Shown piece after piece: positions 50,387 through 58,360 of a DNA stretch of 64,000 nucleotides (positions within the stretch are counted from its first letter, which is position 1; every line of letters starts with the position of its first letter). The DNA comes from Paenarthrobacter ilicis. GTDB lineage: Bacteria; Actinomycetota; Actinomycetes; Actinomycetales; Micrococcaceae. The notes below the pieces were generated by a model. The model did not search any database, was not told where the DNA came from, and saw only the letters and a program-made list of their open reading frames with translations. A program made the position numbers and the translations under genes. The stretch lies in contig NZ_JAFBCD010000001.1 of NCBI RefSeq assembly GCF_016907545.1, forward strand, positions 558,001 through 622,000, read 5' to 3'.

Positions 50387-50536
50387 GCGCGCACCCTCAC
50401 TGCATCACTAGGGTTCGAACGCGGCATGCCAATGGTGAATTGGAGCACGCCTGCGTAGCTTATTTCCCCAGTTTATCGCCGGGTGCAGCGCACTTTGGAA
50501 TTGTGACCACATAGCGGCTGCCAGCGGTCATATGGG

Positions 50537-51061
50537 CTACCACCCGGCTGTGCCGGGACCGCCCTTGAAGGGGCCCACAATCTGCGGCGTAATCCAACCG
50601 CCGTAAAAGCCGCCCTCCTGGAACCCCACTTGGTGGCCGTCCACTTCACAGGCGTCCATGTTCTCCGGGTAAAGGGCCACGCGTGTGCCCAAAGCCTCGA
50701 AACCCTTGGTGGGCGATGGGTACGTCCAGGCGCCGCGGGGAATCACCACCTAACCCACAACGATGTCAAAGTACGCCGCCTGGCCCTTGAATTCGCAGAA
50801 TGTCGTGCCGTCCACGGGGACCAGCACACCGTGCGGGAACGCCTCAATGGGGAGGTAGTACACCGGCGGGTGGCTTGTCTCCAGCACCCGGACAGCGTCC
50901 GTAGTGTCCACGATGGTCCGGCCACCCAGGCGCACAACCACCCGTTCGTTCCGGGGCTCCACCCGGGGTGGGCGTGGATAGTCCCAGACCGATTCCTGAC
51001 CAACTCTGGGTTTGATGGGGCGGGGGCGCTTGACGCGTGAAAAACCGGGAACAGGGACCAT
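50537..51061 (-). pseudogene. DUF427 protein gene interrupted by an in-frame TAG
   Basis: The two parts (51061-50750 and 50749-50537) are in the same frame and together encode a complete DUF427-like chain: ESVWDYPRPPRVEPRNERVV, LPIEAFPHGVLVP, CEFKGQAAYFDIVVG, then TAG, then VVIPRGAWTYPSPTKGFEAL, MDACEVDGHQVGFQEGGFYG and GWITPQIVGPFKGGPGTAGW. The only break is the TAG at 50752-50750, so it is a nonsense mutation, a sequencing error or read-through. The start at 51061 (ATG, MVPVPGFSRVKRPRPIKPRV) is tentative, without a clear ribosome site; upstream frames remain open to 51334 but overlap the neighbouring gene. Confidence 0.8.
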
Positions 51062-51159
51062 GGAGACATGCTGCCACCCGCTGCTGGGAAAACCCGCAGA
51101 ATCGCGGGGCGTATCGGTGGTGGGGTGCCGGGCGTACCATCCATGCATGAGGTGCGGCC

Positions 51160-52254
51160 ATGGCAGGCGTTCCTGAGGATCCCCGCGGTCCAACCCGCGA
51201 ACCTGAGTACGAAATGATCGGCGGCGTGATCGACGATCAACCGTCCGGCTTGGCCAAGCCCGCCTTGCAGACTCCGCCGCACGCGCACAGGGCGCAAACC
51301 GCGGCTGCTTCATGGCAGGACGCCACAACATCATTTGCTTCCTGGCGGTTTTGGGCGGCTTGCGCCTTGGGAATTGCCGCGGCTGGGGGCGCAGCTGCTG
51401 CCACGGTTGCGGCAGCGGAAGCCAACGGGTGGTTCGGTGTTCCGCTGGCCAGCGCCCGCTATCTGCTCATGGCTGTATTCATGGCGCTTCCAGCTGCCGT
51501 GCTGGGTGCGATCTGGGGCTTCCGCCATTCCCGTGGGCGCCTACCCGTTGTTCTGCTCTCCGGCGCCTGGCGAGGGCTGGCCATCGCTGCGGTGGCTGGT
51601 GCTGTTCTGCTGGTGGTGGGGATCGCGGTGGGCGGGCCCGCGGCACTGACCGGTGCGGCCGTCGTCGTGATTGTCCTTGAAGTCGTCGTGTTCGGGCTGA
51701 TCGGAGCGGGCGCCCGGACCTGTTTTGCCGCGGCGGCTCCCGGGGCGTTCCTGGCCACCCTGGTGGTGGCCTTCCTCTGCGTAGGCAACGTCCTGGCCAC
51801 TGTCCTGCTGCTGCCGGGAACCGTGGGAATGGGCCAAGCGTCCGTCCCGGTCAACGTGCAACGCGACGAATCCGGCACTGTTACGGCCTACGAGTGCGTC
51901 GGGGAGCTCCGTCCGGTGGAGGTTGCCCACACGGATCGCGTGGTGTGGGTTGCAGCGGCCAACCCGGCCCTGATTCTGGGGAGCATCGGCGCGGACATGG
52001 TGCCGACGGGCAGTGACCTGGGCTGGGTGCTCGCTGGACTGCAGCGGACGGCGGACGGCCCATCACGCGACGTCCCGTGCCTCGACGGAGTACCGGGCGA
52101 TGGCCGTGCGCCCTCGATCCCCGTTGCCCTCACTGGCCTGGCGCTTCAGGCCCTCACCGCCGCGCTGGTTGTCATTCCGGGACGCCGGTTGGACGCGCGG
52201 AGGCGGCGTGTCACCCCTGGCTCGGGCTCGCCCGCCGCAGGTACTCAGAGATAA
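51160..52254 (+). CDS. Multi-span membrane protein of unknown function
   Basis: A 364-residue membrane protein. About 60 polar N-terminal residues precede seven or so hydrophobic segments, rich in Ala/Val/Gly (for example WAACALGIAAAGGAAAATVA, ARYLLMAVFMALPAAVLGAI, GLAIAAVAGAVLLVVGIAVG, AFLATLVVAFLCVGNVLATV). A soluble stretch around 230-320 contains two cysteines (AYECVG, VPCLDG) that could pair outside. One more span near 325-345 and a basic tail. I do not recognise a family. It converges with and overlaps the RibD/DHFR-like gene by 44 bp. Confidence 0.75.
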   Translation: MAGVPEDPRGPTREPEYEMIGGVIDDQPSGLAKPALQTPPHAHRAQTAAASWQDATTSFASWRFWAACALGIAAAGGAAAATVAAAEANGWFGVPLASARYLLMAVFMALPAAVLGAIWGFRHSRGRLPVVLLSGAWRGLAIAAVAGAVLLVVGIAVGGPAALTGAAVVVIVLEVVVFGLIGAGARTCFAAAAPGAFLATLVVAFLCVGNVLATVLLLPGTVGMGQASVPVNVQRDESGTVTAYECVGELRPVEVAHTDRVVWVAAANPALILGSIGADMVPTGSDLGWVLAGLQRTADGPSRDVPCLDGVPGDGRAPSIPVALTGLALQALTAALVVIPGRRLDARRRRVTPGSGSPAAGTQR

Positions 52255-52813
52255 CGACGCCGGAGCCGAACGTCGTCGTCGAAATCTCTTCGAAGGCGCT
52301 GGGCCGGTAGGTGCCCGGGGCGAAGAGCGGGATGCCGTCACCAAAGAGCAGGGGACTTCGTTTGAGCACCAGCCGGTCAATCTCACCGGCGAGCTGCGTT
52401 GCCAACTGCCCGCCTCCGCAGAGCCATACGGACTTCCCCTGCTGGGACTTCAGCCGGCGCACAACGTCCACGGGCGCCTCATTGGTGACCTGTAGATTCG
52501 GGTGCTCGCCGGGGATGTCCGCCTCGGTGCGGGACCGCGAGAACACTACTTGGCGGAGGTGCTGGTAAGGGCTGGTCATGCCTGCCGGGAGACCTACGGC
52601 GTACGTGTTCCATCCCATAACAACGGCATCGAACATGCCCTGGGTCTGATCAAGGCCCATGGCCTCTGCAGCCACTGTGGGAAGGGCGTCCGGGAAACGC
52701 TCCACCTGCGCGACCATATGGTCCCCCTCTGCGGGAAACGCATCGAATTGGCCGTCCGGACCGGCAATGTAGCCATCCAGACTCACGGCGACGTAGTACA
52801 CAAGTTCTCGCAC
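52211..52813 (-). CDS. RibD C-terminal/DHFR-fold reductase (YyaP/YwjB-like)
   Basis: A 200-residue dihydrofolate-reductase-fold protein: MRELVYYVAVSLDGYIAGPD at the N-terminus, VVMGWNTYAVGLPAGMTSPY, QVVFSRSR, KSVWLCGGGQLATQLAGEID and LVLKRSPLLFGDGIPLFAP. These match the RibD_C family of small NADPH-dependent reductases with unknown substrates; not a housekeeping folA. Its 3' end overlaps the convergent membrane-protein gene by 44 bp. The start at 52813 (GTG-type) follows a weak ribosome site. Confidence 0.88.
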   Translation of the reverse strand: MRELVYYVAVSLDGYIAGPDGQFDAFPAEGDHMVAQVERFPDALPTVAAEAMGLDQTQGMFDAVVMGWNTYAVGLPAGMTSPYQHLRQVVFSRSRTEADIPGEHPNLQVTNEAPVDVVRRLKSQQGKSVWLCGGGQLATQLAGEIDRLVLKRSPLLFGDGIPLFAPGTYRPSAFEEISTTTFGSGVVISEYLRRASPSQG

Positions 52814-52848
52814 AGGACCCCCCAGCGGTTGATGGTGTGGTGACGTGG

Positions 52849-53448
52849 TTACAGCAGTGCGTTGCGGCGGCCCTCGAAGGCCCGGCCGAGCGTGACCTCG
52901 TCCGCGTACTCCAGGTCCCCGCCTACGGGCAGGCCGGACGCCAGCCGTGTCACGGTGATGCCGATCGACTTCAACATGCGGGCAAGGTACGTGGCGGTTG
53001 CTTCGCCTTCGAGGTTGGGATCGGTGGCGATGATGATTTCCTGGATGGCGCCATCGTTGAGGCGGGTGAGGAGCTCACGGATGCGCAACTGCTCAGGCCC
53101 GATGCCCGCGATGGGATTGATGGCCCCGCCCAACACGTGGTAGCGGCCGCGGAAGGACCGGGTCCGCTCCACGGCGAGGACATCCTTGGACTCCTCCACC
53201 ACGCAAATGACCGACGGATCGCGGCGCGCGTCACGGCAGATATTGCACGTTTCCTGCTCAGTGACGTTGAAGCAGACCGAGCAGAATTTCACCCGCTCCT
53301 TGACCGTGGTGATCGCCGTGACCAAGCGCTTCATGTCCTCGGGATCCGCCTCGAGGATGTGGAACGCCAGGCGCTGCGCTGACTTTGGGCCCACACCGGG
53401 AAGCCGGCCGAGCTCGTCAATCAGCTCTTGAACTGCACCTTCGTACAC
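52849..53448 (-). CDS. recR: Recombination mediator RecR
   Basis: A 199-residue RecR, which with RecO/RecF loads RecA at gaps. Helix-hairpin-helix [20 protein letters not shown] near the N-terminus, a four-cysteine zinc finger [20 protein letters not shown], the Toprim segment [16 protein letters not shown] and the C-terminal [20 protein letters not shown] (Walker-like). GTG 53448 with GAGG upstream. It lies 33 bp after dnaX; the usual ybaB (EbfC) gene is not between them, which is unusual for the dnaX-ybaB-recR arrangement. Confidence 0.97.
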   Translation of the reverse strand: MYEGAVQELIDELGRLPGVGPKSAQRLAFHILEADPEDMKRLVTAITTVKERVKFCSVCFNVTEQETCNICRDARRDPSVICVVEESKDVLAVERTRSFRGRYHVLGGAINPIAGIGPEQLRIRELLTRLNDGAIQEIIIATDPNLEGEATATYLARMLKSIGITVTRLASGLPVGGDLEYADEVTLGRAFEGRRNALL

Positions 53449-53481
53449 AATGTCCTCGTTAGGTAGAAATCAATGCTGCAA

Positions 53482-56400
53482 TCAGCGGGGTTGCAGGGGA
53501 GAGCCGTCCAATGCGCGCTCTTCAATCAGCTTTCCGCCCAGAATACGCTCCACTGCGGCGCGTCCGAACACCCTGGATTCCTCAATGGTTTCATCCTCGG
53601 GGCTGGGAATATCCTCCGCTGCCGCTGCAGGCGCGGACTGGGTCCTGACCGGCGCCTGGACACGGCCGGCCTGGGCTTCAGGGCTGTTGGTCAACCGCTG
53701 GTACAGGCTCTGGCGCCCGTTGGGGCTGCCCGACGGCGGCCCCTCCTCCAGCGTGGCGACAGAACCTTGCCGCTCCTCTGCCGGGGCAGCCAAGGATGGC
53801 CACACCGGGGGAGCTGTGGTGGTGGAAGGCACCCGCGGCGCAGGTACTGAAGGGATAGCCTCTGGCGTGTGGGCAGCGTCAGTCGTGTGGGCAGCGTCAA
53901 TCGTGTGCGCTGGCGCGGGTACTTGCACTGCCGAGGGTACTTGGGCAGCCGCGGGTTCGTAATCCGGGGCGTCCTTGTATTCAGTGGAGACGGGCTCTTG
54001 GGGCTCTGCCGGTTTGCCCACGTTGGATTCGCTGCCCACCACCCATGTGCCAGGGGCTTGCTCGACTGCCCTGGACCAAGGATCGACGGTTTGCGTGCCG
54101 GCCTTGGGCTGGGGTGGAGTGGGTGCCTTTGCCGCTGAGGGCCGGGCCTCTGCTGGTTCAGGCTGCTGTGAATTGCCGCTGCCGTAACCCGCTGGCGGTT
54201 CCCAGTCGGCAGGAGGCTCCTCGTCCAGCGGAGGAGCATCCTCGTCCAGTGGTGGACCCCAATCGTCGTCAGGGTACGAGTAGTCGCCCGAGTTCGAAGC
54301 AGCCGGGGCAAACGATTGGGCGGCTTCGGCTGCAGGCGCCTCGGCCTGGACCGGCTCCGGGGTTGCCCGGAGCGGCTCCGGGGTTGCCTGGACCGGTTCC
54401 GGGGTTGCTTGGACCGGCTCCGGGGTTGAGGGTGCGACTGCCGGAGTAGTTGTTTCTGCGGGCGCGGCTGGTGCGGGGTTTGCTGCTGGGGTGGCTGTCG
54501 CAGTTGCGGCCGGGGCAAGACCCCATGCGGAATCAACGGAAGACACCGGCGCCGGATCGCTCGCAGCTGCTGGTGCCGTGGTGGTGACTCCTGCTGCTGG
54601 TGCCGTGGTGGTGACTGCTGCGGTGGCGGCGGCCGCAGGGGTGGTGGTCGCTGCTGGGGTAGCCGGAGTTTCCCGGCTAGTAGGTGCTTTTGGGTTTGGC
54701 TCAGAGCTCGCTGAGCTGTTGCCGCCAGCCACCGCAATGATCTGGCAGTCGATGCCCAACGTCTTGTGGATTGCCCGCCGAAGGTTCTCGGAGTGGTCGG
54801 CACGGCCAAATGCGCCGGCAAGACCGCCCGTGGTGAACGCCAACGTCAGGACCTGGCCGTCGAAGTGTGCCACCTGGGCATTCGGTTCAACCAGCGCCCA
54901 TGTGCTGCGCTTGATCTTGGTCAAGGCCTGAAGGACGTCCGGCCATGCGCGGCGCAGCGCCTCAACGTCGCCACCGGCGCCCGGCGCTGCGGTGTGCGGC
55001 GCAGCGTTGACCGCAGGCTGCGGCGCTGCTTCTTGTGCGGTCTGGGCGGCGGGTTGCTGTACTCGCGGTGCCTGCTGGGCCGGGGGGTGTTGAACGGGCG
55101 GGGCTTGTTGAGCGGGGGATTGCTGAACGGGCGGAGCCTGTTGAGCTGGGGCGTGCTGCTCCGGTGCTTGCTGCGTTGGTGCCTGCTGCGTCGGTGCCTG
55201 CTGTGTCGGGGCCTGCTGCTGTTGGCGCGGGGCAGCATCCGACGGTGCGGCCTGTTGGGGGCGGCCAGCTGCCGGGCGGTCCTCGACGGGCCAATCGTTG
55301 GTGGATACCCGGGGCGGTGTCATGGGCTCACGGGTAACGGCAGTTGGTGATGGAGCCGCACTGGCTGCCGGGCGGTCCTCGGCTGGTGCGGCTGCAGCAA
55401 CAGCCGGGGTTCCGCCGTCGGCCGCGTAGTTCAGGCGACGTTCCACGCGGTCGATCCGTGCCGCGATGCCGCGCTCGGTCTGTTCCGCACTGGGCAGGAG
55501 GATGCGTGCGCACAGCAGCTCAAGGTGGAGGCGCGGCGACGTGGCGCCGGTCATTTCCGTGAGAGCGGTGTTGGTGACGTCCGCAGCGCGGGAGAGCTCG
55601 GCGGCGCCAAGGTTGGTTGCTTGGTTGCGCATGCGGGCGATCTGGTCTGCCGGCATACCGCGGAGAATGGCCTGGGCGCTCTCCGGCATGGCCTGGACAA
55701 TGATCAGGTCACGGAAACGCTCCAGCAGGTCCTCAACGAAGCGCCGGGGATCGTGGCCGGTTTGGATGACGCGGTCCACGGCTTTGAAGACCACGGCGGC
55801 GTCGGACGCGGCAACGGCGTCCACAATGTCATCCAGCAGTGACGCGTGCGTGTAGCCGAGAAGCGCCACGGCGAGCTCGTAATCCAGGCCGTTGGAACCT
55901 GCGCCGGCCATGAGTTGGTCCAGTACGGACAAGGTGTCGCGCACGGAACCGCCGCCTGCGCGGATAACAAGCGACAGAACGCCGGGAGCAACAGGGACGT
56001 TTTCCTGCTGGCAGAGGAGCTCAAGGTATTGCATCAGCGGCTCGGGCGGCACCAACCGGAAGGGGTAGTGGTGCGTGCGGGAGCGGATGGTGCCGATCAC
56101 CTTGTCCGGCTCCGTGGTGGCGAAGATGAACTTGATGTGTTCCGGCGGCTCTTCCACGATCTTCAGCAAAGCGTTGAAGCCGGCCGACGTGACCATGTGG
56201 GCCTCGTCAATGATGAAGATTTTGTAGCGGTCCCGGACAGGGGCGAAGGTGGCGCGCTCGCGGAGATCCCGGGCATCGTCCACACCGCCGTGGCTGGCGG
56301 CGTCAATCTCGATGACGTCCAGCGAGCCGGAGCCTCCGCGGGCAAGTTCAATGCAGCTGGGGCATTTTCCGCAGGGGGTGTCCGTGGGACCCTCGGCGCA

Positions 56401-56592
56401 GTTCAGGCAGCGTGCCAGGATGCGGGCCGACGTGGTTTTGCCGCAGCCGCGGGGGCCGGAGAAGAGGTAGGCGTGGTTCACGCGGTTCTTGCGGAGCGCC
56501 GTCATCAGCGGTTCCGTGACGTGTTCCTGCCCGATAACGTCCGCGAAAGAGTCCGGGCGGTACCTGCGGTACAGGGCAGTTGTAACAGTCAC
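53482..56592 (-). CDS. dnaX: DNA polymerase III subunit gamma/tau
   Basis: A 1036-residue clamp-loader ATPase. Walker A FSGPRGCGKTTSARILARCL, zinc module CLNCAEGPTDTPCGKCPSC, Walker B FIIDEAHMVTSAGF, sensor TTEPDKVIGTIRSRTHHYPF, and the domain III collar to about 380. Beyond that a long, Pro/Gln/Ala-rich tail carries many QQAP and PEPVQA repeats and a tau-like core near 540-640 (LRRAWPDVLQALTKIKRSTW, ...LRRAIHKTLGID). The C-terminus (about 960-1036) is again ordered. The ORF is longer than typical (600-900) because of this low-complexity tail. It is followed by recR and preceded on the same strand by SRP RNA. Confidence 0.95.
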   Translation of the reverse strand: MTVTTALYRRYRPDSFADVIGQEHVTEPLMTALRKNRVNHAYLFSGPRGCGKTTSARILARCLNCAEGPTDTPCGKCPSCIELARGGSGSLDVIEIDAASHGGVDDARDLRERATFAPVRDRYKIFIIDEAHMVTSAGFNALLKIVEEPPEHIKFIFATTEPDKVIGTIRSRTHHYPFRLVPPEPLMQYLELLCQQENVPVAPGVLSLVIRAGGGSVRDTLSVLDQLMAGAGSNGLDYELAVALLGYTHASLLDDIVDAVAASDAAVVFKAVDRVIQTGHDPRRFVEDLLERFRDLIIVQAMPESAQAILRGMPADQIARMRNQATNLGAAELSRAADVTNTALTEMTGATSPRLHLELLCARILLPSAEQTERGIAARIDRVERRLNYAADGGTPAVAAAAPAEDRPAASAAPSPTAVTREPMTPPRVSTNDWPVEDRPAAGRPQQAAPSDAAPRQQQQAPTQQAPTQQAPTQQAPEQHAPAQQAPPVQQSPAQQAPPVQHPPAQQAPRVQQPAAQTAQEAAPQPAVNAAPHTAAPGAGGDVEALRRAWPDVLQALTKIKRSTWALVEPNAQVAHFDGQVLTLAFTTGGLAGAFGRADHSENLRRAIHKTLGIDCQIIAVAGGNSSASSEPNPKAPTSRETPATPAATTTPAAAATAAVTTTAPAAGVTTTAPAAASDPAPVSSVDSAWGLAPAATATATPAANPAPAAPAETTTPAVAPSTPEPVQATPEPVQATPEPLRATPEPVQAEAPAAEAAQSFAPAASNSGDYSYPDDDWGPPLDEDAPPLDEEPPADWEPPAGYGSGNSQQPEPAEARPSAAKAPTPPQPKAGTQTVDPWSRAVEQAPGTWVVGSESNVGKPAEPQEPVSTEYKDAPDYEPAAAQVPSAVQVPAPAHTIDAAHTTDAAHTPEAIPSVPAPRVPSTTTAPPVWPSLAAPAEERQGSVATLEEGPPSGSPNGRQSLYQRLTNSPEAQAGRVQAPVRTQSAPAAAAEDIPSPEDETIEESRVFGRAAVERILGGKLIEERALDGSPLQPR
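54335..54430. repeat. PEPVQAT-coding repeats in dnaX
   Basis: Four tandem units of about 21-24 bp encode TPEPVQA, PEPVQAT, PEPLRAT and PEPVQAE in the tail of dnaX. In-frame, so they change only tail length. Confidence 0.75.
55055..55235. repeat. QQAP-coding repeats in dnaX
   Basis: A run of degenerate 15- and 30-bp units encodes repeated APTQQ, APEQH and APPVQQ/APPVQH elements of the dnaX tail. Likely slippage-prone, as the near-identical APTQQ units are adjacent. Confidence 0.75.
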
Positions 56593-56630
56593 AAGAGAAA
56601 CCTACCTATAGAGACTGACATTTAAATAAG

Positions 56631-56720
56631 TGACCCCTCATGCACCCGCCAGAGCCCATCTACCCTTGCTACCTTCCGGTCCTGGGGGAGTTCAACAGGA
56701 TGACGCCACATGAGGGGCCG
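56631..56720 (-). ncRNA. ffs: Small SRP RNA (4.5S)
   Basis: Read on the minus strand, the stretch contains the conserved apical loop of bacterial SRP RNA, CCAGGACCGGAAGGTAGCAA, inside a long hairpin whose outer arms (GGCCCCTCATG and CATGAGGGGTC) pair. Size (about 90 nt) fits the Alu-less bacterial type. It lies 38 nt upstream of dnaX on the same strand. Exact ends are approximate. Confidence 0.9.
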
Positions 56721-56725
56721 TCGAC

Positions 56726-57158
56726 AAGCTTACCCGAACTCGGGGCGCGGTTCGAATCGGTTTCCGGAGGGTGTGGATAAGGCTCGACGACGGCTGGGTG
56801 AATGTCGGTTTTAACCCCAAGGTGGCGCTTCTCCGTAGCTGGTAGACCTTTCATGGGGACAACCCGTCACTAAATTCGGCTACAAACCGGTCTCAACCAT
56901 TGCAAATCGGATGACCCCGACGGACCATGGTTATGTACACCGATTGGGGCAATCTCAAGATTGTGAGCTGCGGGGCCTGGGAGCGAGGGGTCGGACCCGG
57001 CAGCTCAACGGTAATACCGAAAGAATGGGCGCGTTGGGGGCGTCCATTTTTCCGTTAAATACGGGGGTGCCCGGTGTGTCCCGCGGGGCCAAATTCGGCC
57101 GATTACACGATGCTGAAATTCTCAGGTACAGTAGTATCTGCTTCCGAACAGGAAGCAA
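56726..57158. other. 430-bp gap with no recognised gene
   Basis: Between the SRP RNA and tRNA-Ser. Overall less GC-rich than coding neighbours. Short frames exist on both strands but none shows codon bias, a ribosome site or family features. The promoters of ffs (leftward) and tRNA-Ser (rightward) must lie at its ends. Two AAATTCGGC stretches (about 56872 and 57091) are the only repeat seen. Confidence 0.5.
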
Positions 57159-57243
57159 GGAGAATTCGCCTAGCGGCCTATGGCGCACGCCTGGAACGCG
57201 TGTTGGGTTAACGCCCTCGGGGGTTCAAATCCCCCATTCTCCG
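57159..57243 (+). tRNA. tRNA-Ser(GGA)
   Basis: An 85-nt class II tRNA. Acceptor stem GGAGAAT pairs with ATTCTCC (57236-57242), discriminator G 57243. The anticodon loop CTGGAAC gives anticodon GGA at 57193-57195 (reads UCC/UCU). A long variable arm (GTTGGGTTAACGCCCTC) and GGGGGTTCAAATCCCCC T-arm are clear. CCA is not encoded. Confidence 0.95.
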
Positions 57244-57248
57244 CGGTT

Positions 57249-57276
57249 GGCCCCGGTCTTCGGACCGGGGCCTTTT
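57249..57276 (+). terminator. Terminator after tRNA-Ser
   Basis: GGCCCCGGTC (57249-57258) pairs perfectly with GACCGGGGCC (57263-57272) around a TTCG tetraloop, followed by TTTT. Confidence 0.92.
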
Positions 57277-57307
57277 GCGTATCCGGGCTCCGTCGGTGCG
57301 AACCGGG

Positions 57308-58237
57308 CTAGTCGGCGTCCGCCTGCTGCTCGGCGTTCAGCTGCTGCGCAGCGGCCACGCGCTCCAGGACTTCCCGGCAGGCCGCCGTCGCCGGGTGGAT
57401 GCGGCCGGCGGTGCGGGTGGAGGTGAACACCGTCCGTTTCGGCAAGCCCGGCAGGTCCAGGAGCTGGACCGTGCGGGTCCGCCCGGTCCACACAAGATCC
57501 GGCATGAGCGCCACGGCGTTACCGGACTCGATGAGGCGGATCTGCGCCTGAAGGTCGGCCGTTTCGTACCGCACGTCCGGTTCAAACCCGGCAGACCTGC
57601 AGGCCTGCTCCGCCCAGTGCCGCGAGGCTGCACCCCGGGGTTCCATGACCCAGGGCATGGAAGCAGTGTGGGCCAGCGAGGAGACGGATTCGCCGCCGAG
57701 ACCCACGGGGGGAGTCGCCAGCCGGATGGCGTCGCTGGTGAGAATCACACGGTCCAGTCCACTGTGATGCGGCGCTGCGTGGCCCGGGTATTGCTCGGCC
57801 ACCACCAGATCAAAGTCACGCGCCCAGGTTTCGTAGAGCGCGGTTTCGGGTTCGCGCTGGGTCATCTCCACCCGGACCTCCGGGTATTCCTGGCGCATGA
57901 TGCTGAGGAAATCCGGCAGGAGCGCCAAGGCTGCGGACTGAAAGACGGCCAGGCGGACGGTCCCGGTGACTACGGAAAGCGATGCCGCCAGCTCGGTTTC
58001 CGCCCGCTCCAACGTCTCCAGGAGTGCCGCCGTATGGGCCACCAGGATCTCCGCCTGCGGAGTGAGTTGGACGCGGCGCCCCGCTTTCCGCAACAGCTCC
58101 ACCCCGGCTTCCTTCTCCAGGAGCGTCAGCTGCTGTGACACCGAGGAGGGGCTGTACTGCATCGCATCCGCCACCTCTGCCAAGGTTCCGCGGATCTTCA
58201 ACTCGTGCAGCAAACGCAACCTGCGGACGTCCAGCAC
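57308..58237 (-). CDS. LysR-family regulator divergent from putA
   Basis: A 309-residue LysR-type regulator. N-terminal helix-turn-helix: LDVRRLRLLHELKIRGTLAE, VADAMQYSPSSVSQQLTLLE and KEAGVELLRKAGRRVQLTPQ. The rest is the two-lobed co-inducer domain with TGTVRLAVFQSAALALLPDF. GTG 58237 is used: GGAGG stands 6 bases upstream and the LysR alignment begins at once; the frame is open to 58456 but that part overlaps the putA leader. Divergent from putA, so it probably activates proline catabolism in response to proline, as inference. Confidence 0.93.
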   Translation of the reverse strand: MLDVRRLRLLHELKIRGTLAEVADAMQYSPSSVSQQLTLLEKEAGVELLRKAGRRVQLTPQAEILVAHTAALLETLERAETELAASLSVVTGTVRLAVFQSAALALLPDFLSIMRQEYPEVRVEMTQREPETALYETWARDFDLVVAEQYPGHAAPHHSGLDRVILTSDAIRLATPPVGLGGESVSSLAHTASMPWVMEPRGAASRHWAEQACRSAGFEPDVRYETADLQAQIRLIESGNAVALMPDLVWTGRTRTVQLLDLPGLPKRTVFTSTRTAGRIHPATAACREVLERVAAAQQLNAEQQADAD

Positions 58238-58278
58238 GGCAGCCTCCAAAGGATCGGGATGGTTAATGATTATTCGTC

Positions 58279-58296
58279 GGAAAACATCGCTTTTCC
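58279..58296. promoter_or_regulatory. LysR-type site candidate between regulator and putA
   Basis: GGAAAA (58279-58284) and TTTTCC (58291-58296) form an inverted repeat with a 6-bp spacer in the 123-bp gap, about 65 bp upstream of the putA ATG. Spacing resembles LysR recognition sites. Confidence 0.5.
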
Positions 58297-58360
58297 TAAC
58301 GTGATTGTAGATCCATACTGAGGGAAATAAACAAACTTCTCCGTCCCAGAAGGAGCCCCC

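Noticed and set aside
56911-57426. 171-residue plus-strand open frame
   Set aside because: It runs through tRNA-Ser and its terminator, lacks a ribosome site, and has no family features.
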